Part shown: positions 44,984-55,261 of the stretch, piece after piece
Position numbering within the stretch: the stretch's first letter is position 1
Layout of the letters: the number at the start of each line of letters is the position of its first letter
Assembly: GCA_018057825.1 (NCBI GenBank)
Contig: JAGPCY010000006.1
Span: 1-64,000 of the forward strand
Reading direction: 5' to 3'
DNA: 64,000 nucleotides
Source: Kofleriaceae bacterium
GTDB lineage: Bacteria > Myxococcota_A > Polyangia > Haliangiales > Haliangiaceae
Made by a program: the position numbers and the translations under genes
Notes under the pieces: model-generated
Seen by the model: the letters and a program-made list of their open reading frames with translations, nothing else
Databases searched by the model: none
What the model was told of the DNA's origin: nothing

Positions 44984-46252
44984 TCAGGGGATGACCCGGG
45001 CGAACCGGGTGAACGCGGTGCCGAGACCACCGGCGTCGATGCGCGAGCCGTCGACCTCGATCGCGTAGGTGCCATCGGCGTTGACCCCGAGAAGCGCGGC
45101 GTTGACCGAGGCGTTGTCGGCCCCGCCCCGCGCGAGGCCGGGGATGTCGAGGCGGGCGATGCCGGCGGTGCCGAAGCTCGGGTCGAGGCCGCCGGCCGCG
45201 AGGTCGACGCGCGCCAGGCGCAGCTCATCGTCGACGTCGGTGCTGCTGACGACCAGGCGACCGGCGGTGTCATAGCGCGCGGCGCTGGCCGTGCCGGTGA
45301 CGAACCCGACGGTGATCGGCGCGGCGGCCTGGCCGCTCGTGTCGTGGCTGGTGATCGTGGTGGTGGCGCCGGGCGCGACGAACGCGAAGCGACACGCGGC
45401 GTCGACGGCGAGCAGCGCGCCGGTCGGGATCGCGACCTGGCCGGCCACGCCGAACGTCGGGTCGTCTTGCCAGGTCGCGGCGGTGACCCGAACCAGCCGG
45501 TCGCCCTTGCGGGTCAACAGGTACGGCGAGCCGGGGCCGCAGCTCCACGCGGTGCGGGTCGGCGAGGTCGCGGTCACCGGCGCGCCGGCGACGTAGGTGG
45601 ACGCGTCGTAGCGCAGGACCGAGGTGCTCGAGCCGCTCGCGAGATCGAGTTGACCGTTGGCCCGGACCGCGGTCGACATCGACGGGAAGGCCGGCAGGTT
45701 TGCGGCCACGGTCAACGTCGGCGTGAGGACCTGGGTCGAGGCCAACATCGTCGAGGCTACGACCAGGCGCCCGTCATCGAGGGGGACCCACCACGACATC
45801 GGGAACGGCGTGCCCGACCATGCGACGACCGCGCCGGTCGCGGTGCACAGCTCCGGCCACTGGTTGCTGCCGATGACCGCGTAGCGGATGTAGCGGATCG
45901 TGCCGTCGGGGTGGACCCACGCGTCGCCGATCCCGAACAGGCGGGCCTCGAGGCCACACGCCAGCCCGTAGCCGGGGTCGAAGCGAACGCCCGTGACGGC
46001 GGCGTCGGGGGGCGCGGCGGCGTCGGGGGGCGCGGCGGCGTCGGGAGGCGCGTCGGCGATCGGGGCGTCCTCGAGCGGCGCGTCGAGCGCGGGGCCGTCG
46101 GGGCGGGGGCCGTCGGCCCACAGGATCGGCCCATCGACGAGGGGGGCGTCGGCCAGGGCATCGGCGCCGGCATCCGCCGGCGTCGCGCCATCGTCCCCAC
46201 ACGCACCGACCAGGACAAGGGATATCACCACCGCGACGGGCGACCGGTTCAT
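44984..46252 (-). CDS. lipoprotein with Asp/Ala/Pro linker, beta-propeller-like
   Basis: 422 aa from ATG 46252. Lipobox LVGAC lies near residue 17. A linker rich in DGP and PPDAA units spans ~25-85. The mature part has repeated WQDDPTFGVAGQVAIPTGA and LDPSFGTAGIARLDIPG strands, the DxxFGxxG pattern of delta-60/propeller-type repeats. It is probably a surface-anchored beta-propeller. No catalytic motif was seen. Confidence 0.75.
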   Translation of the reverse strand: MNRSPVAVVISLVLVGACGDDGATPADAGADALADAPLVDGPILWADGPRPDGPALDAPLEDAPIADAPPDAAAPPDAAAPPDAAVTGVRFDPGYGLACGLEARLFGIGDAWVHPDGTIRYIRYAVIGSNQWPELCTATGAVVAWSGTPFPMSWWVPLDDGRLVVASTMLASTQVLTPTLTVAANLPAFPSMSTAVRANGQLDLASGSSTSVLRYDASTYVAGAPVTATSPTRTAWSCGPGSPYLLTRKGDRLVRVTAATWQDDPTFGVAGQVAIPTGALLAVDAACRFAFVAPGATTTITSHDTSGQAAAPITVGFVTGTASAARYDTAGRLVVSSTDVDDELRLARVDLAAGGLDPSFGTAGIARLDIPGLARGGADNASVNAALLGVNADGTYAIEVDGSRIDAGGLGTAFTRFARVIP

Positions 46253-46320
46253 GCGCGGTTGGTGGACCGACCACGACGCGGTGTTCACGCGCATCGCGCC
46301 TTTGTGCGAATGGCTCGCGC

Positions 46321-46404
46321 GGATATGCCGCTCGTCACATCATCTCGGGCTCGGACACCCTCGGATATGCCGCTCGTCACATCACCTCGGGCTCGGACAC
46401 CCTC
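46321..46404. repeat. 42-bp tandem direct repeat, two copies
   Basis: Two adjacent 42-bp units starting GGATATGCCGCTCGTCACAT, at 46321-46362 and 46363-46404, differing at one base. They lie in the 180-nt gap between two convergent-in-order minus-strand lipoprotein genes. Each unit contains TCGTCACATCA and CTCGGGCTCGG. They might be a duplicated regulatory site upstream of the propeller lipoprotein. Confidence 0.85.
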
Positions 46405-46431
46405 CGACCTACCTTCGACCACTGCGGCGAA

Positions 46432-48339
46432 TCAGCGGGTTTGGTAGTCGAGCTGCACCCGCTCGACCGCCGGCTCGTGGTCGCCGTCGGTGTTGAAGGT
46501 CAGGCGGTACTGCAGGTAGCGGCGCGCGGGGACCGCGGCCAGGGAGGCGCCCGACGCCAGCTCGCCCGACCACGGGGCCGCGTCGCAGCCCGAGGGCGTG
46601 TCACAGGTGCGGACCGCGATCATGACGTTGGCGCCGGCCGCGGCCCGGACGGTGAACTGGATCGCGGTCAGCGCGGCCACCGCGGTGTCGCCGGTCGTCA
46701 GGAGATCGCGGACCGAGCTGACGAAGGTCGCGGTGGTCGGGGTCGGGCCGAGGTCGTCGTCGCGGAACCGGACGGTCAGCCAGGACTCGGGCAACGAGCC
46801 GCCGTTGTTCGACATGAACGACAGGCCCCAGGTGGCGGTCAGGGCGTCGCCGGTGAACGCGGTCGGCGCGAACCGCTCGACGCCGTCGAAGCGGAAGCGC
46901 GACTCGAGCTGGGTGTTGTCGCCCATGCTGCGCAGGGTCGTGGTGATGTTGGCGCCACCGCCCGGGACGTCGATCAGGTAGCCGGTGTCGACGCCGGTGA
47001 CCACCGCGCCGTTCGGCGTGTCCAGCGTGAACACCGCGGTGCCGCCGGCGTTGGTGCCGCCGACGGTGGCCGACTCGAAGCGCTCGGCGCGGCCCTCGGC
47101 CGGGCGCAGGCGCGCCGCGGGGAAGGGCCCGGCGCCGTCGGGACCGCTGGCGATCGACAGGCGCGACTTGGCGCCCAGGGCGGACTCGGTGGTGTCGTAG
47201 ACGACGTCGTGCCAGCCGGTCGCCAGGGTCAGGTCGCCGGTGGTCACGTCGAAGATGCCGTCGCCCAGGTTGCTGATGATCGCCTGACCGTCGATCCACA
47301 GGCGATAGCCGTCATCGCTCTCGACCTGCAGCCGGTAGGTGCCCCCGGTGGCGATGAAGAACTGTCCGGCCCAGCGCACCGCGAAGGTGTCGTTGGCGGT
47401 GATGCCGAGATCGCCCGGTCGGTTGAAGCCCCAGTCGACGTTGGCGGCGTCGGCGCTGGCGATGGTCGTGCCGCGGACGTCGTTCCACCGCGCCTCGTCC
47501 CAGCCGGTCAGGGCCAGGCCCGAGATCGCGTCGACCCGACACCGGGTCAGCCAGCGCGAGATCGTGACGCCGTCGAGGCGCGGGTACAGATCGACCCCGC
47601 CGCCGCGCTGGGCCAGCGCCATGCGCACGCCGTACCAGCCGGTGGTCGGGGCGTTGTAGGTCGCGGTGTCGACGGTGCCGACGTTGGTGCCGAGGACCGT
47701 GGTGAAGCTGTCGCTGCCCGGCGGCGCGAGCTCGAGGAAGGCGTGGTCGTCGGCGGTGAGGTCGAGGTTGTGGGCGCCGGCGGTGAGGTACAGCTCGCCG
47801 AACCACCACAAGGTCCAGTCGCCGCCGTCGGTGATCCCGACCCCGGCCGGGAAGCCGCCGCTCGGCAGGTTGAGATCGACGGTGCGGGACAGGCCGTACT
47901 TGCTCGGGGTCGCCGGGATCACGGCCCAGGTCGCGGTGGTGCCGTCGTCGAACAGCCGGCTGTTCGACCCACCGGCGCACAGCGAACCCTGATAGTAGGC
48001 GCGCGGGGCGACCGCGCCCGCGGCCTCGACGCGGGTCTCGACGTAGGTCGGCCCATCGCGGCCGAAGTCGGCGGCGGTGTCGTCGATCATCATCCGTCCG
48101 GTGAGCGGCCCGGCGTCGGGGCCGGTGCCGGCGTCGGGATCGGGCGTCGCGTCGGGGCCGGCGCCGGCGTCGGGATCGGGCGTCGCGTCGGGATCGGTGC
48201 CGGCGTCGGGATCGGTGGTCGCGTCGGGGTCGGCGGCGTCCTGATCGTCGCTGGCGTCTGGCGAGACGGATTGCCCGCGCGGGTCGAAGGCACAGGCGCC
48301 GAGGGAAGCGGCCGCGAGGACGAAGACGACGCGGTTCAT
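46432..48339 (-). CDS. large lipoprotein with PA14-type domains
   Basis: 635 aa. Lipobox LGAC lies near residue 16. A linker of TDPDAG-like units spans ~30-75. Two carbohydrate-binding PA14-like domains follow: the first around FGELYLTAGAHNLDLTADD, the second around WAGQFFIATGGTYRLQVESD and DGYRLWIDGQAI. The C-terminal part is beta-rich. Probably a surface protein for polysaccharide or matrix binding. The repeats in the linker are encoded by imperfect 12-18 bp units near 48110-48240. Confidence 0.85.
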   Translation of the reverse strand: MNRVVFVLAAASLGACAFDPRGQSVSPDASDDQDAADPDATTDPDAGTDPDATPDPDAGAGPDATPDPDAGTGPDAGPLTGRMMIDDTAADFGRDGPTYVETRVEAAGAVAPRAYYQGSLCAGGSNSRLFDDGTTATWAVIPATPSKYGLSRTVDLNLPSGGFPAGVGITDGGDWTLWWFGELYLTAGAHNLDLTADDHAFLELAPPGSDSFTTVLGTNVGTVDTATYNAPTTGWYGVRMALAQRGGGVDLYPRLDGVTISRWLTRCRVDAISGLALTGWDEARWNDVRGTTIASADAANVDWGFNRPGDLGITANDTFAVRWAGQFFIATGGTYRLQVESDDGYRLWIDGQAIISNLGDGIFDVTTGDLTLATGWHDVVYDTTESALGAKSRLSIASGPDGAGPFPAARLRPAEGRAERFESATVGGTNAGGTAVFTLDTPNGAVVTGVDTGYLIDVPGGGANITTTLRSMGDNTQLESRFRFDGVERFAPTAFTGDALTATWGLSFMSNNGGSLPESWLTVRFRDDDLGPTPTTATFVSSVRDLLTTGDTAVAALTAIQFTVRAAAGANVMIAVRTCDTPSGCDAAPWSGELASGASLAAVPARRYLQYRLTFNTDGDHEPAVERVQLDYQTR

Positions 48340-48465
48340 CGCCGTTATCGTACCGCCGGGGTAGGGCCGAGGTCGACGTGGCTGCCGTCCCTACCTCGCG
48401 GCACACCTGCGCGAACGCGGTTCGGCGCGGTGGACGGCTCGCCCACCTATCGCTAGCGTCGCGCC

Positions 48466-49137
48466 GTGCCCGCGCCAGACTTCGTCCCCCTCGATCACGC
48501 CCGGTTTCGCCGGGTCGATCGCAACATCTTCGTCCGCCGCGTCGTCGCCGACTGCATGAGCCACGGGTGCGTGCAGGTCGCCGACGAGGGCGTCGCGCTG
48601 CCGCGCCCCCGGCCGCTGCTCGAGGCCTGCTGTCAGTACGGCGCCGACGTCGACCTGGCCGAGCGCGACAACATCCTCGCCCACGCCGCGCAGATCCGAT
48701 CGCTCCTCGACGTCGCCGCCCAGGACGCGCCGTGGTTCACGACCGAGATCCAGATCGATCCCGACTACCCGTCGGGCCAGCACGTCCGCACCGCGACCCA
48801 CCAGCGCGCCGACGGCGAGGTCGGCTGCGTGTTCCTCGCCCATGACCGGCGCGGCTGCGCGATCCATCGCGCCGCGCTCGAGGGCGGCTGGGACTTCCAT
48901 CAGGTCAAGCCGCACATCTGCCGCCTGTTCCCGATGAGCTACGAGGACGACGCGATCTGCATCTCCGACGACTACGAGGACTACGACTGCGCCGACGCCG
49001 CGGGCGCGCCGACCCTGTACCGGGTCGCGCGGCCGACCCTCGACGCGGTGTTCGGCGCCGAGCTGGTCGCCGCCCTCGATCGGGTCGAGGCGACCGTGCC
49101 CGCGCCGGGGCTGGTCACGCTCGGCAAGAAGTCGTAG
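48466..49137 (+). CDS. DUF3109/YkgJ-like cysteine-cluster protein
   Basis: 223 aa from GTG 48466. Cysteines are arranged as in the metal- or Fe-S-binding DUF3109/YkgJ class: DCMSHGC near 25, EACCQYG near 48, CVFLAHDRRGCAIH near 125 and KPHICRLFP near 150. The family probably coordinates Zn or an Fe-S cluster; the function is unknown. No signal peptide. Divergent from the PA14 lipoprotein. Confidence 0.8.
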   Translation: MPAPDFVPLDHARFRRVDRNIFVRRVVADCMSHGCVQVADEGVALPRPRPLLEACCQYGADVDLAERDNILAHAAQIRSLLDVAAQDAPWFTTEIQIDPDYPSGQHVRTATHQRADGEVGCVFLAHDRRGCAIHRAALEGGWDFHQVKPHICRLFPMSYEDDAICISDDYEDYDCADAAGAPTLYRVARPTLDAVFGAELVAALDRVEATVPAPGLVTLGKKS

Positions 49138-49548
49138 CGCGGACACCGCTCCGGGGTGGTCGTCGGGTAGAGATCGGGTAGCTGCGGTGCGGGCCGCGCC
49201 GCGCTGGCGTCTCGTCGATTCACGTTCGATCTCGAGGGCTTGGCCCGGCAGGTGGGGCCCGGCGGTTTCGATGAGGACGGAATCTTGTGGGGTGGCCGGA
49301 ACGAATTTCGGCGACTTTCTGCCGGCTCGCTGCGTCTTCGCACCGTGACCGATTCGATTCCCCGCGTCGTCCGCGTGCTGCGCGAGCTGAGCGCTCGCCG
49401 CACGAACTCGCTCCCGGCCGTCGAGGGTGAGCACCGACCGGAACCGGGTGAGGATGCGCGCACCGAGCCGTTCATCGGGCGGGTGCCGCCGCCGCCGTCG
49501 CCGGACCGCCGGTAGCGGGGGCGGCGCGGGTTGGCTACACTGCGGCCG
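49138..49548. other. 411-nt stretch without a supported gene
   Basis: An open frame from 49240 to 49515 exists but has no ribosome site and shadow-like composition. A slightly less GC-rich patch (49255-49330) is present. No hairpin with a T-run or other defined feature was seen. Confidence 0.5.
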
Positions 49549-50169
49549 GTGAGCCTGACCCGCCGCATCCTGGAGAGCGCGCGCTCCGGCCTGTCGCAGT
49601 TGACGTCCCTGGTGATCGTCGACGACGAGCCGCTGTCGAACGTCGAGGCGGCGGCGCTCGAGGTCGAGCTGGCGGCGCGCAAGGCGGCGCGGACCGGGAC
49701 GCCCGGGACGTCGGCGATCGCGCGGCTGGCTGGGGCGAGCGGGCGCGCCGAGCGGGCCCGGCTGGCGGCGGCGCGGGCCCAGCGGATCCAGGGCGCGGCA
49801 GCGGCCCGCGCAGCGGCCGACAAGCGCGCGGCCGACGAGGCCTTCCGGCGGATGAAGGAGCAGGCGGCGCGGGGCGGCGGCCCGGCGAGCGGCGGTGGTG
49901 CGGGGACGGGCGGTGGCGCGGGGGCGGGCGGTGGCGCGCGGCCGCGGCCCAAGGCCGGTGCCGACGCCCAGGTGGCGGAGTGGTACCGCACGCTCAACCT
50001 CGCGCCCGGCGCTGACTTCGCCGAGGTCAAGGCGTCCTACCGCGCGCTCATGCGCAAGTACCACCCCGACATGCACGCCGGGAACCCGGGCAAGCAGAAG
50101 GCCGCCAACGAGCTGTCGATGAAGGTGACCGCGGCCTACAACGGCCTGCAAGAGCACCTCGGCAAGTAG
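49549..50169 (+). CDS. J-domain (DnaJ-like) protein with long Ala-rich N-terminus
   Basis: 206 aa from GTG 49549. Residues 1-140 are an Ala/Arg-rich helical region with a Gly-rich linker (GGGAGTGGGAGAGGG). The C-terminal ~65 residues are a J domain: WYRTLNLAPGADFAEVKASY, RALMRKYHPDMH with the HPD motif near 175, and AYNGLQEHLGK. It recruits and stimulates a DnaK partner. The J domain at the C-terminus is the usual layout for co-chaperones of this type in myxobacteria. Confidence 0.85.
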   Translation: MSLTRRILESARSGLSQLTSLVIVDDEPLSNVEAAALEVELAARKAARTGTPGTSAIARLAGASGRAERARLAAARAQRIQGAAAARAAADKRAADEAFRRMKEQAARGGGPASGGGAGTGGGAGAGGGARPRPKAGADAQVAEWYRTLNLAPGADFAEVKASYRALMRKYHPDMHAGNPGKQKAANELSMKVTAAYNGLQEHLGK

Positions 50170-50277
50170 CGCGTCGGCGCGTCGCACCGCAGCGAGCCGC
50201 ACCTGCGGCAAGGGCATCGCGGCAAGCGCGCCTCCGCACGTAGCGCGACGCGGGCGGCCGGCGGTACGATGGTCGCG

Positions 50278-50862
50278 ATGTATCGCTTCGGGCTCGTGGT
50301 CCTGGCCGGGTGTTCCAGCTACGGCCTGGGCGTATCGCAGACCTCGACGGTCGGGCGGGTCGAGCGCGAGGCCGCCGACATGACGATCGAGCGCCGCAGC
50401 GGCGAGTTCACCCTCCACGGCCGGCGCGGGCCGTGGTTCGCGTTCTTCGACGCCGGCCTGGGCGTGTTCTCTGTGCGGCAGCGCAGCGGCGGCCAGGCCC
50501 TGGAGACCGACGAGCTCGGCCTGGGCATCCGCGAGGCCATCGGCGCCGGCTACCGGTTCGAGCGCGGCCCGCTGTGGCTGACCCCGTTCGCGAGCTTCTC
50601 CGGCCCGATGGTCATGGCGCTCGTGGATGTCGAGGAAGGCGGTGATTTCGAGCAGAGCGAGCTATCCGGCGGACTCGGGGTCGGCGTCGAGGTGGCCCTG
50701 GCGCGCGACGGCGTGTCGCCGTTCGTGCGGCTGGCGGTCGAGCAGACCACCGGCTACGCCGCCGGCGCGCTGGCGCCGTTCACGCCCGACGACGAGCTGT
50801 CGACCCTGGGGCCGGCGGTGACGATCGGGTTCCGGGCGACGGTGAGCGGGGGTGACCGATGA
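50278..50862 (+). CDS. small outer-envelope lipoprotein/beta protein
   Basis: 194 aa from ATG 50278, with a second ATG three codons upstream. Lipobox VLAGC lies at ~12-16. The mature chain has alternating strands typical of small barrels (WFAFFDAGLGVFSVR, IGAGYRFERGPLWLTPFASF, AVTIGFRATV). First of three coupled genes: its stop overlaps the next start (ATGA). Unknown family. Confidence 0.65.
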   Translation: MYRFGLVVLAGCSSYGLGVSQTSTVGRVEREAADMTIERRSGEFTLHGRRGPWFAFFDAGLGVFSVRQRSGGQALETDELGLGIREAIGAGYRFERGPLWLTPFASFSGPMVMALVDVEEGGDFEQSELSGGLGVGVEVALARDGVSPFVRLAVEQTTGYAAGALAPFTPDDELSTLGPAVTIGFRATVSGGDR

Positions 50863-51749
50863 GGTGGACCGCGGCGCTCGTGACCGCGTTCGCGCTCGTC
50901 GGCGCCGGCTGTGGTGCGACCCTGACCGCGTCGTCGGGGAACGCCCTGGTCGCGCCGGGCACGGCCAGCGGCACGACCACCAGCGTGCGCCTGTACGACC
51001 GCGGCGGACCGGCCAGCAAGCTGGTCTTGAAGGTCCTGACCTTGTCGGCCAGCGCGGTGGCCTTGGCCGGCGCCGCCAGGCCGGTCGGCACGACCACCTC
51101 GTCGTCGAGCCGCGACGAGTGCTACGGCTCGAGCTGCCAGCGGGTGACGACCACGACCACGACCACGACCTACGTCGTCGACCCGGCGACCGGGCAGCAG
51201 GTGGCGGCGACCCAGGCCGCGATCGACGACGCGATCGCGACGACGCCGTACCGCGCGTTCCCGTTTGAGACGATCGTCGAGCTGGCGACCGACAGCCTGG
51301 GCGGCGACACCTCGGGCTGGATGGCCTGGTACTTCTACGCCCCGCCGGCTCGTCGGGTCGGGCCGGTGGCGGTGGCGTTGGCCGGAGGCCTGGGCGCCGG
51401 CCAGCTCTCGATCGCGGCCCGCGAGCGCAAGGTGCTCGTGCCGGCGGGTGGGGGCTTCGCCGCCGGCACGGTGATGGCGCCGTCCGAGCACGCCTACGTC
51501 GGCACGCCGCTGCGGCTGACGATCTATCCACGGCCGTGGCTGTGGACCTACGCCCAGGCCGATCTCAACTGGGCCTCGGCGTGGGAGGACTGGTTCGACC
51601 CCGACGAGCGCGATGACATCGAGGCCAACCCGTGGCGCATCGGCGCGCGCGCGCGCTGGCGGCGGGTCGAGGTCGGCGTCGAGTGGCTGTCGGATCGCCT
51701 GAGCGCGCAGGCCAGCTCGCTCGGCGTGGAGGCCGGCTTTGTCTACTGA
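50859..51749 (+). CDS. outer-envelope lipoprotein, unknown function
   Basis: 296 aa. ATGA overlap with the gene before. Lipobox GAGC near residue 18. Contains a Thr run (TTTTTTTT) near 105 and C-terminal strands ([40 protein letters not shown] ending in an aromatic residue as in outer-membrane barrels). Likely assembled with its two operon partners at the outer membrane. No homologous family was recognised. Confidence 0.65.
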   Translation: MRWTAALVTAFALVGAGCGATLTASSGNALVAPGTASGTTTSVRLYDRGGPASKLVLKVLTLSASAVALAGAARPVGTTTSSSSRDECYGSSCQRVTTTTTTTTYVVDPATGQQVAATQAAIDDAIATTPYRAFPFETIVELATDSLGGDTSGWMAWYFYAPPARRVGPVAVALAGGLGAGQLSIAARERKVLVPAGGGFAAGTVMAPSEHAYVGTPLRLTIYPRPWLWTYAQADLNWASAWEDWFDPDERDDIEANPWRIGARARWRRVEVGVEWLSDRLSAQASSLGVEAGFVY

Positions 51750-52554
51750 GCGTCGTCGCGCTCGCGTGGCCGGTGCGCTGGTGGCGCTCGCGACGGGTGC
51801 CGCGACAGCGGTCGCGCAGCCCACGCCGCCGGTCGAGGCTGCGCCGCCGGTTGAGACGCCGCCGCCGCCGGTCGAGACGCCGCCGCCGCCGGTCGAGACG
51901 CCGCCGCCGCCGGTCGAGGCTGCGCCGCCGACGGTCGAGGCTGCGCCGCTGGTCGAGGCTCCGCCGCCGCCGGTCGAGCCGCCGCGGCCGGCACCGCGGC
52001 GCGACGCGCGTGGGCTGGTCCTCGGCTTCGAGCTCGGCGTTGGCCTCGCGCCCGGCGGCGAGGGCGTCTTCGGGCCCGGCCTCGGCAAGGCCATCGTCGT
52101 CGGCTATCGCATCGGTCGCTTCGGCTTCGAGTACCGCCTGGCCGAGTCGTACGATCTGCGGGCGTCGACGGCGGGCCTGCGCGACGCCGGTGTGCGTGGC
52201 GCCCTCGACCTCGCCGGTGGAGGCTTCCGCTACCTGCTCGCCGAGGGCGCGATCCTCCCCGAGATCTTCCTCGGTGGCGCGCGGCTCGAGCGCCCGCTCT
52301 TGCTCGCCGACGCCACCCGCGCCCGGCAGTTCGGCGTCGGGCTCGCGGTCGGCGCTGGCGTCGCGTACCCGATCGGCGGCGGCCTGCTCGCCACCGCCGA
52401 GCTGCGCGGGTACCTCGTGCAGTGGGACAACCCGCCGGGGGTGGTGGCCTCGGCGCCGATGGACACCGACGCTGGCACCTCCTTCACCGCGACGACCGAC
52501 GTCGGAGACGTGGTCCCGCTGACCGTGTCGACCGGGCTGCGCGTGTTGTTCTAG
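51739..52554 (+). CDS. secreted protein with VETPPPP repeat linker and outer-membrane beta-barrel-like domain
   Basis: 271 aa from TTG 51739, which overlaps the preceding stop by 11 nt; GTG 51766 is an alternative. A basic n-region (RRRAR) and hydrophobic core give a signal peptide ending near AVA. Residues ~28-90 are tandem V-E-T-P-P-P-P units, likely a periplasmic or wall-spanning stalk. The rest alternates strands ([37 protein letters not shown]) and ends with LRVLF, as in barrel proteins. Third gene of the operon. Confidence 0.65.
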   Translation: MSTERRRARVAGALVALATGAATAVAQPTPPVEAAPPVETPPPPVETPPPPVETPPPPVEAAPPTVEAAPLVEAPPPPVEPPRPAPRRDARGLVLGFELGVGLAPGGEGVFGPGLGKAIVVGYRIGRFGFEYRLAESYDLRASTAGLRDAGVRGALDLAGGGFRYLLAEGAILPEIFLGGARLERPLLLADATRARQFGVGLAVGAGVAYPIGGGLLATAELRGYLVQWDNPPGVVASAPMDTDAGTSFTATTDVGDVVPLTVSTGLRVLF

Positions 52555-52566
52555 CGGGCCGGATCG

Positions 52567-52746
<180 letters not shown>

Positions 52747-52863
52747 GAGCTCCTCGCGCGGACGAGCGGGGAAGATCTGCGACTGGCATCGTATATAGGG
52801 CGTGACCGCGCTACCGCTGTCGACGGCCTCCCGATCGATCCACGTCGCTGCAGAGGGTTGCCG

Positions 52864-55041
52864 ATGATGCGCGACCGCGCGGGGGAGGAAGGACCCGATG
52901 GACCGACCGCCGGGTCATCCGGCGGGACCCCCGGCAAGCGCACCGCATCAGAGCGGCTCGCAGGCGTGCAGCGGCGTGCCGCGTCCGCGCCCGCGACGGC
53001 TCCGGCCGCGTCGACGACGGCCGCCGATGCCGGCGGCGATCCCTTCGGGCTACACCTGCTGCCGACGGCGAGCGGAGGCGCCGCGGTGGTCCAGCGCCAG
53101 GCCCACGTCGGCTGGGCCGGCGCGGGCGGGATGAATCGCGGTGAGGCGACGATCGGCGCCGACGGTCGGGCGGCTGCCCAGGGCGTGCGGCGCGTGCCGC
53201 TCGAGGGGCTGACCACGGTGGCCGCGGAGCGCGGTCAGGGCCGCGCGATCGTGCTCATCCCGCCGAGCGTGGCGGCAGCGCCGGCCAACGCGACCATCGA
53301 CGCGCTGGTGCATCTGCACGGCAACGGCGCCGCCCGCTACGACGACCACGGCCACGCGCCGATGGACGTGCGCATCTACCACCTGGAACAGCAGCTCATG
53401 GCGAGCCAGCGGCTGATCGGCATCTTGCCGCAGTCGAACAACCCGGGCAGCGACGGTCAGTTCGGACCGCGCGGCGGGTTCCATCCCGGCGACCTGGTGG
53501 CCGAGGTCTTCGAGGTGCTGCGGGCGCGGCAGCCGCCGGCCCTGCCCGCCAACGTGCAGCGCGGTCAGCTCACGCTGTCGGCCCACAGCGGCGGCGGCAC
53601 CGAGCTGCGTCGGCAGATGGCGCGCGAGCTCGACGCCAGCGGGGGTGACGCGCCGGCCCTGCCTGGCGACGCGATCAACCACGTCATGCTGTTCGACTGC
53701 ATCAACAGCTCGGCGCCGCGGCATCACGGCGACGACACCGACGGCTACGTCGGGCCGAACGGGATCTTCTGGCGCTGGACCCGCCACCGCCTCGAGCGCG
53801 ACCTGGCCGCCCTCGCCGGTCGGTCCGAGGCAGAGCGACTCGCCTATCTGGCGACCAGCACGCGGCTCATCGGCACGTCGAGCAACGACAGCGATCCCGC
53901 CGACCCCGGCGCGTATCCGCGGCGGTGTCGCAAGCTGCAGCGGCTGATCGATCAGTGGTTCGACGGCCACGCGACCGCGTTCCCGCGCGGCGGTGGGACC
54001 GGGGCGCCGACCGTCGGCGACCTGTGGCACGACAACTACGTCGCGACCCTGCGGGCCGGCGGCGAGCACGTCGAGGTGCTGGCTCATCGCGACAACTTCG
54101 CGCGCGCGCTGGCGCACCTGCCGGGCCAGGGGACGGCGACGACCGCGACGAGCGCCGCGACCACCGCGACGGCGGCGACCGCGACGACGGCGACCGCGAC
54201 CGCGACGAACACCGCGACGACCGCGACGACGACGACGACGACGACGACCACGACGACCGACGCGACGACCGCCACCGCCACCACGCCGCCCGCCCACGAG
54301 GGCCACGCCGAGCCGACCGCTCACGAGTCGCCGCGGGCCGCGACCCGCGGCGTCCGCGATCGGCCCTTCGCCGCGGCCGACATGGACGATCGCGCCGGCA
54401 GCCCCGAGGAGGCCGACTTCATCCGCGAGGTCTACCAGGCCCAGCTCGGCGGCATGAACCTGCGGCGGTTTCACCCCGCGGTCGACCCGTCGGAGTTGAC
54501 CACCGTCGAGGGCGTCCGGGTGCGCGAGGTGATCGCCGCCGACCTGAGCGCGCTCCTGGCGGCCGCGCGCGCGGCTCTCGAGGCTGCCCAGGGCGACGCC
54601 GCGGCCGCCGATCACGCCGCCGCTGCGCGGACCCGTTCGGTCGGCGTCCACAACGGCTACCGCGACATGGTCACCGAGCGCGTGGCGTGGATGGACACGA
54701 TGCGTGGCCACCTCGCGCGGACGGCCGCGCACCGCGCGACGCTCGACGACGGCCCGTTCGGCGCGGCCGCGCACCGCGAGGCCCTGCGGTTCATGCGCGG
54801 CGCGAAGGCAGTGCCGGGCTTTAGCAACCACTCCCAAGGGCTGGCGGTCGACTTCAAGACCACGGTCGACGGTCACGGGCTGGGGCCGTCGACGTCGCAG
54901 CGCCCGGCGTGGCGGCGGGCGTGGTTCTACGAGTGGCTGCGCGCGCACGCCGGGAGCTTCCACTTCCGGCCGATCGCGACCGAGGAGTGGCACTACGATC
55001 ATCGAGAGGGAGGCGCCGGCTTGCCGTCCCACGATCACTGA
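52864..55041 (+). CDS. two-domain protein: alpha/beta hydrolase-like plus M15 (VanY/DacB-like) peptidase; possible injected effector
   Basis: 725 aa. The ATG at 52864 follows AGAGGG. There is no signal peptide. Residues ~1-75 are disordered with LAGVQRRA and AVVQRQ, motifs that recur in cargo of extracellular contractile injection systems. Residues ~95-420 look like an alpha/beta hydrolase ([19 protein letters not shown] with the probable nucleophile Ser). A Thr/Ala linker spans ~423-475. The C-terminal M15 fold has [12 protein letters not shown] and EEWHYDH near 706, giving the zinc ligands H, D, H. Such peptidases cut D-Ala linkages in peptidoglycan. The gene runs into array C. Confidence 0.75.
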   Translation: MMRDRAGEEGPDGPTAGSSGGTPGKRTASERLAGVQRRAASAPATAPAASTTAADAGGDPFGLHLLPTASGGAAVVQRQAHVGWAGAGGMNRGEATIGADGRAAAQGVRRVPLEGLTTVAAERGQGRAIVLIPPSVAAAPANATIDALVHLHGNGAARYDDHGHAPMDVRIYHLEQQLMASQRLIGILPQSNNPGSDGQFGPRGGFHPGDLVAEVFEVLRARQPPALPANVQRGQLTLSAHSGGGTELRRQMARELDASGGDAPALPGDAINHVMLFDCINSSAPRHHGDDTDGYVGPNGIFWRWTRHRLERDLAALAGRSEAERLAYLATSTRLIGTSSNDSDPADPGAYPRRCRKLQRLIDQWFDGHATAFPRGGGTGAPTVGDLWHDNYVATLRAGGEHVEVLAHRDNFARALAHLPGQGTATTATSAATTATAATATTATATATNTATTATTTTTTTTTTTDATTATATTPPAHEGHAEPTAHESPRAATRGVRDRPFAAADMDDRAGSPEEADFIREVYQAQLGGMNLRRFHPAVDPSELTTVEGVRVREVIAADLSALLAAARAALEAAQGDAAAADHAAAARTRSVGVHNGYRDMVTERVAWMDTMRGHLARTAAHRATLDDGPFGAAAHREALRFMRGAKAVPGFSNHSQGLAVDFKTTVDGHGLGPSTSQRPAWRRAWFYEWLRAHAGSFHFRPIATEEWHYDHREGGAGLPSHDH

Positions 55042-55255
55042 GGCCGAGACCGAGACCGAGGCCGAGACCGAGGCCGAGACCGAGGCCGAGGCGGAGACCG
55101 AGACCGAGACCGAGGCCGAGACCGAGACCGAGGCCGAGACCGAGGCCGAGACGGAGGCCGAGACCGAGGCCGAGGCCGAGACGGAGACGGAGACCGAGGC
55201 CGAGACGGAGACCGAGACCGAGACCGAGACCGAGACGGAGACCGAGGCCGAGGCT
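55040..55255. repeat. hexamer tandem array C (GAGRCS)36
   Basis: Exactly 36 units. The first overlaps the stop codon of the M15 gene and the last ends 7 nt before the stop of the convergent cyclotransferase gene. The array thus fills the whole region between two gene ends. Confidence 0.9.
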
Positions 55256-55261
55256 GTGGGG

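Noticed and set aside
46321-46404. CRISPR or attachment-site pair
   Set aside because: Two abutting 42-bp copies with no spacer and no recombinase nearby; a plain tandem duplication is simpler.
49240-49515. 91-codon open frame between the cysteine-cluster gene and the J-domain gene
   Set aside because: No ribosome site, no recognisable pattern, and composition like other shadow frames.
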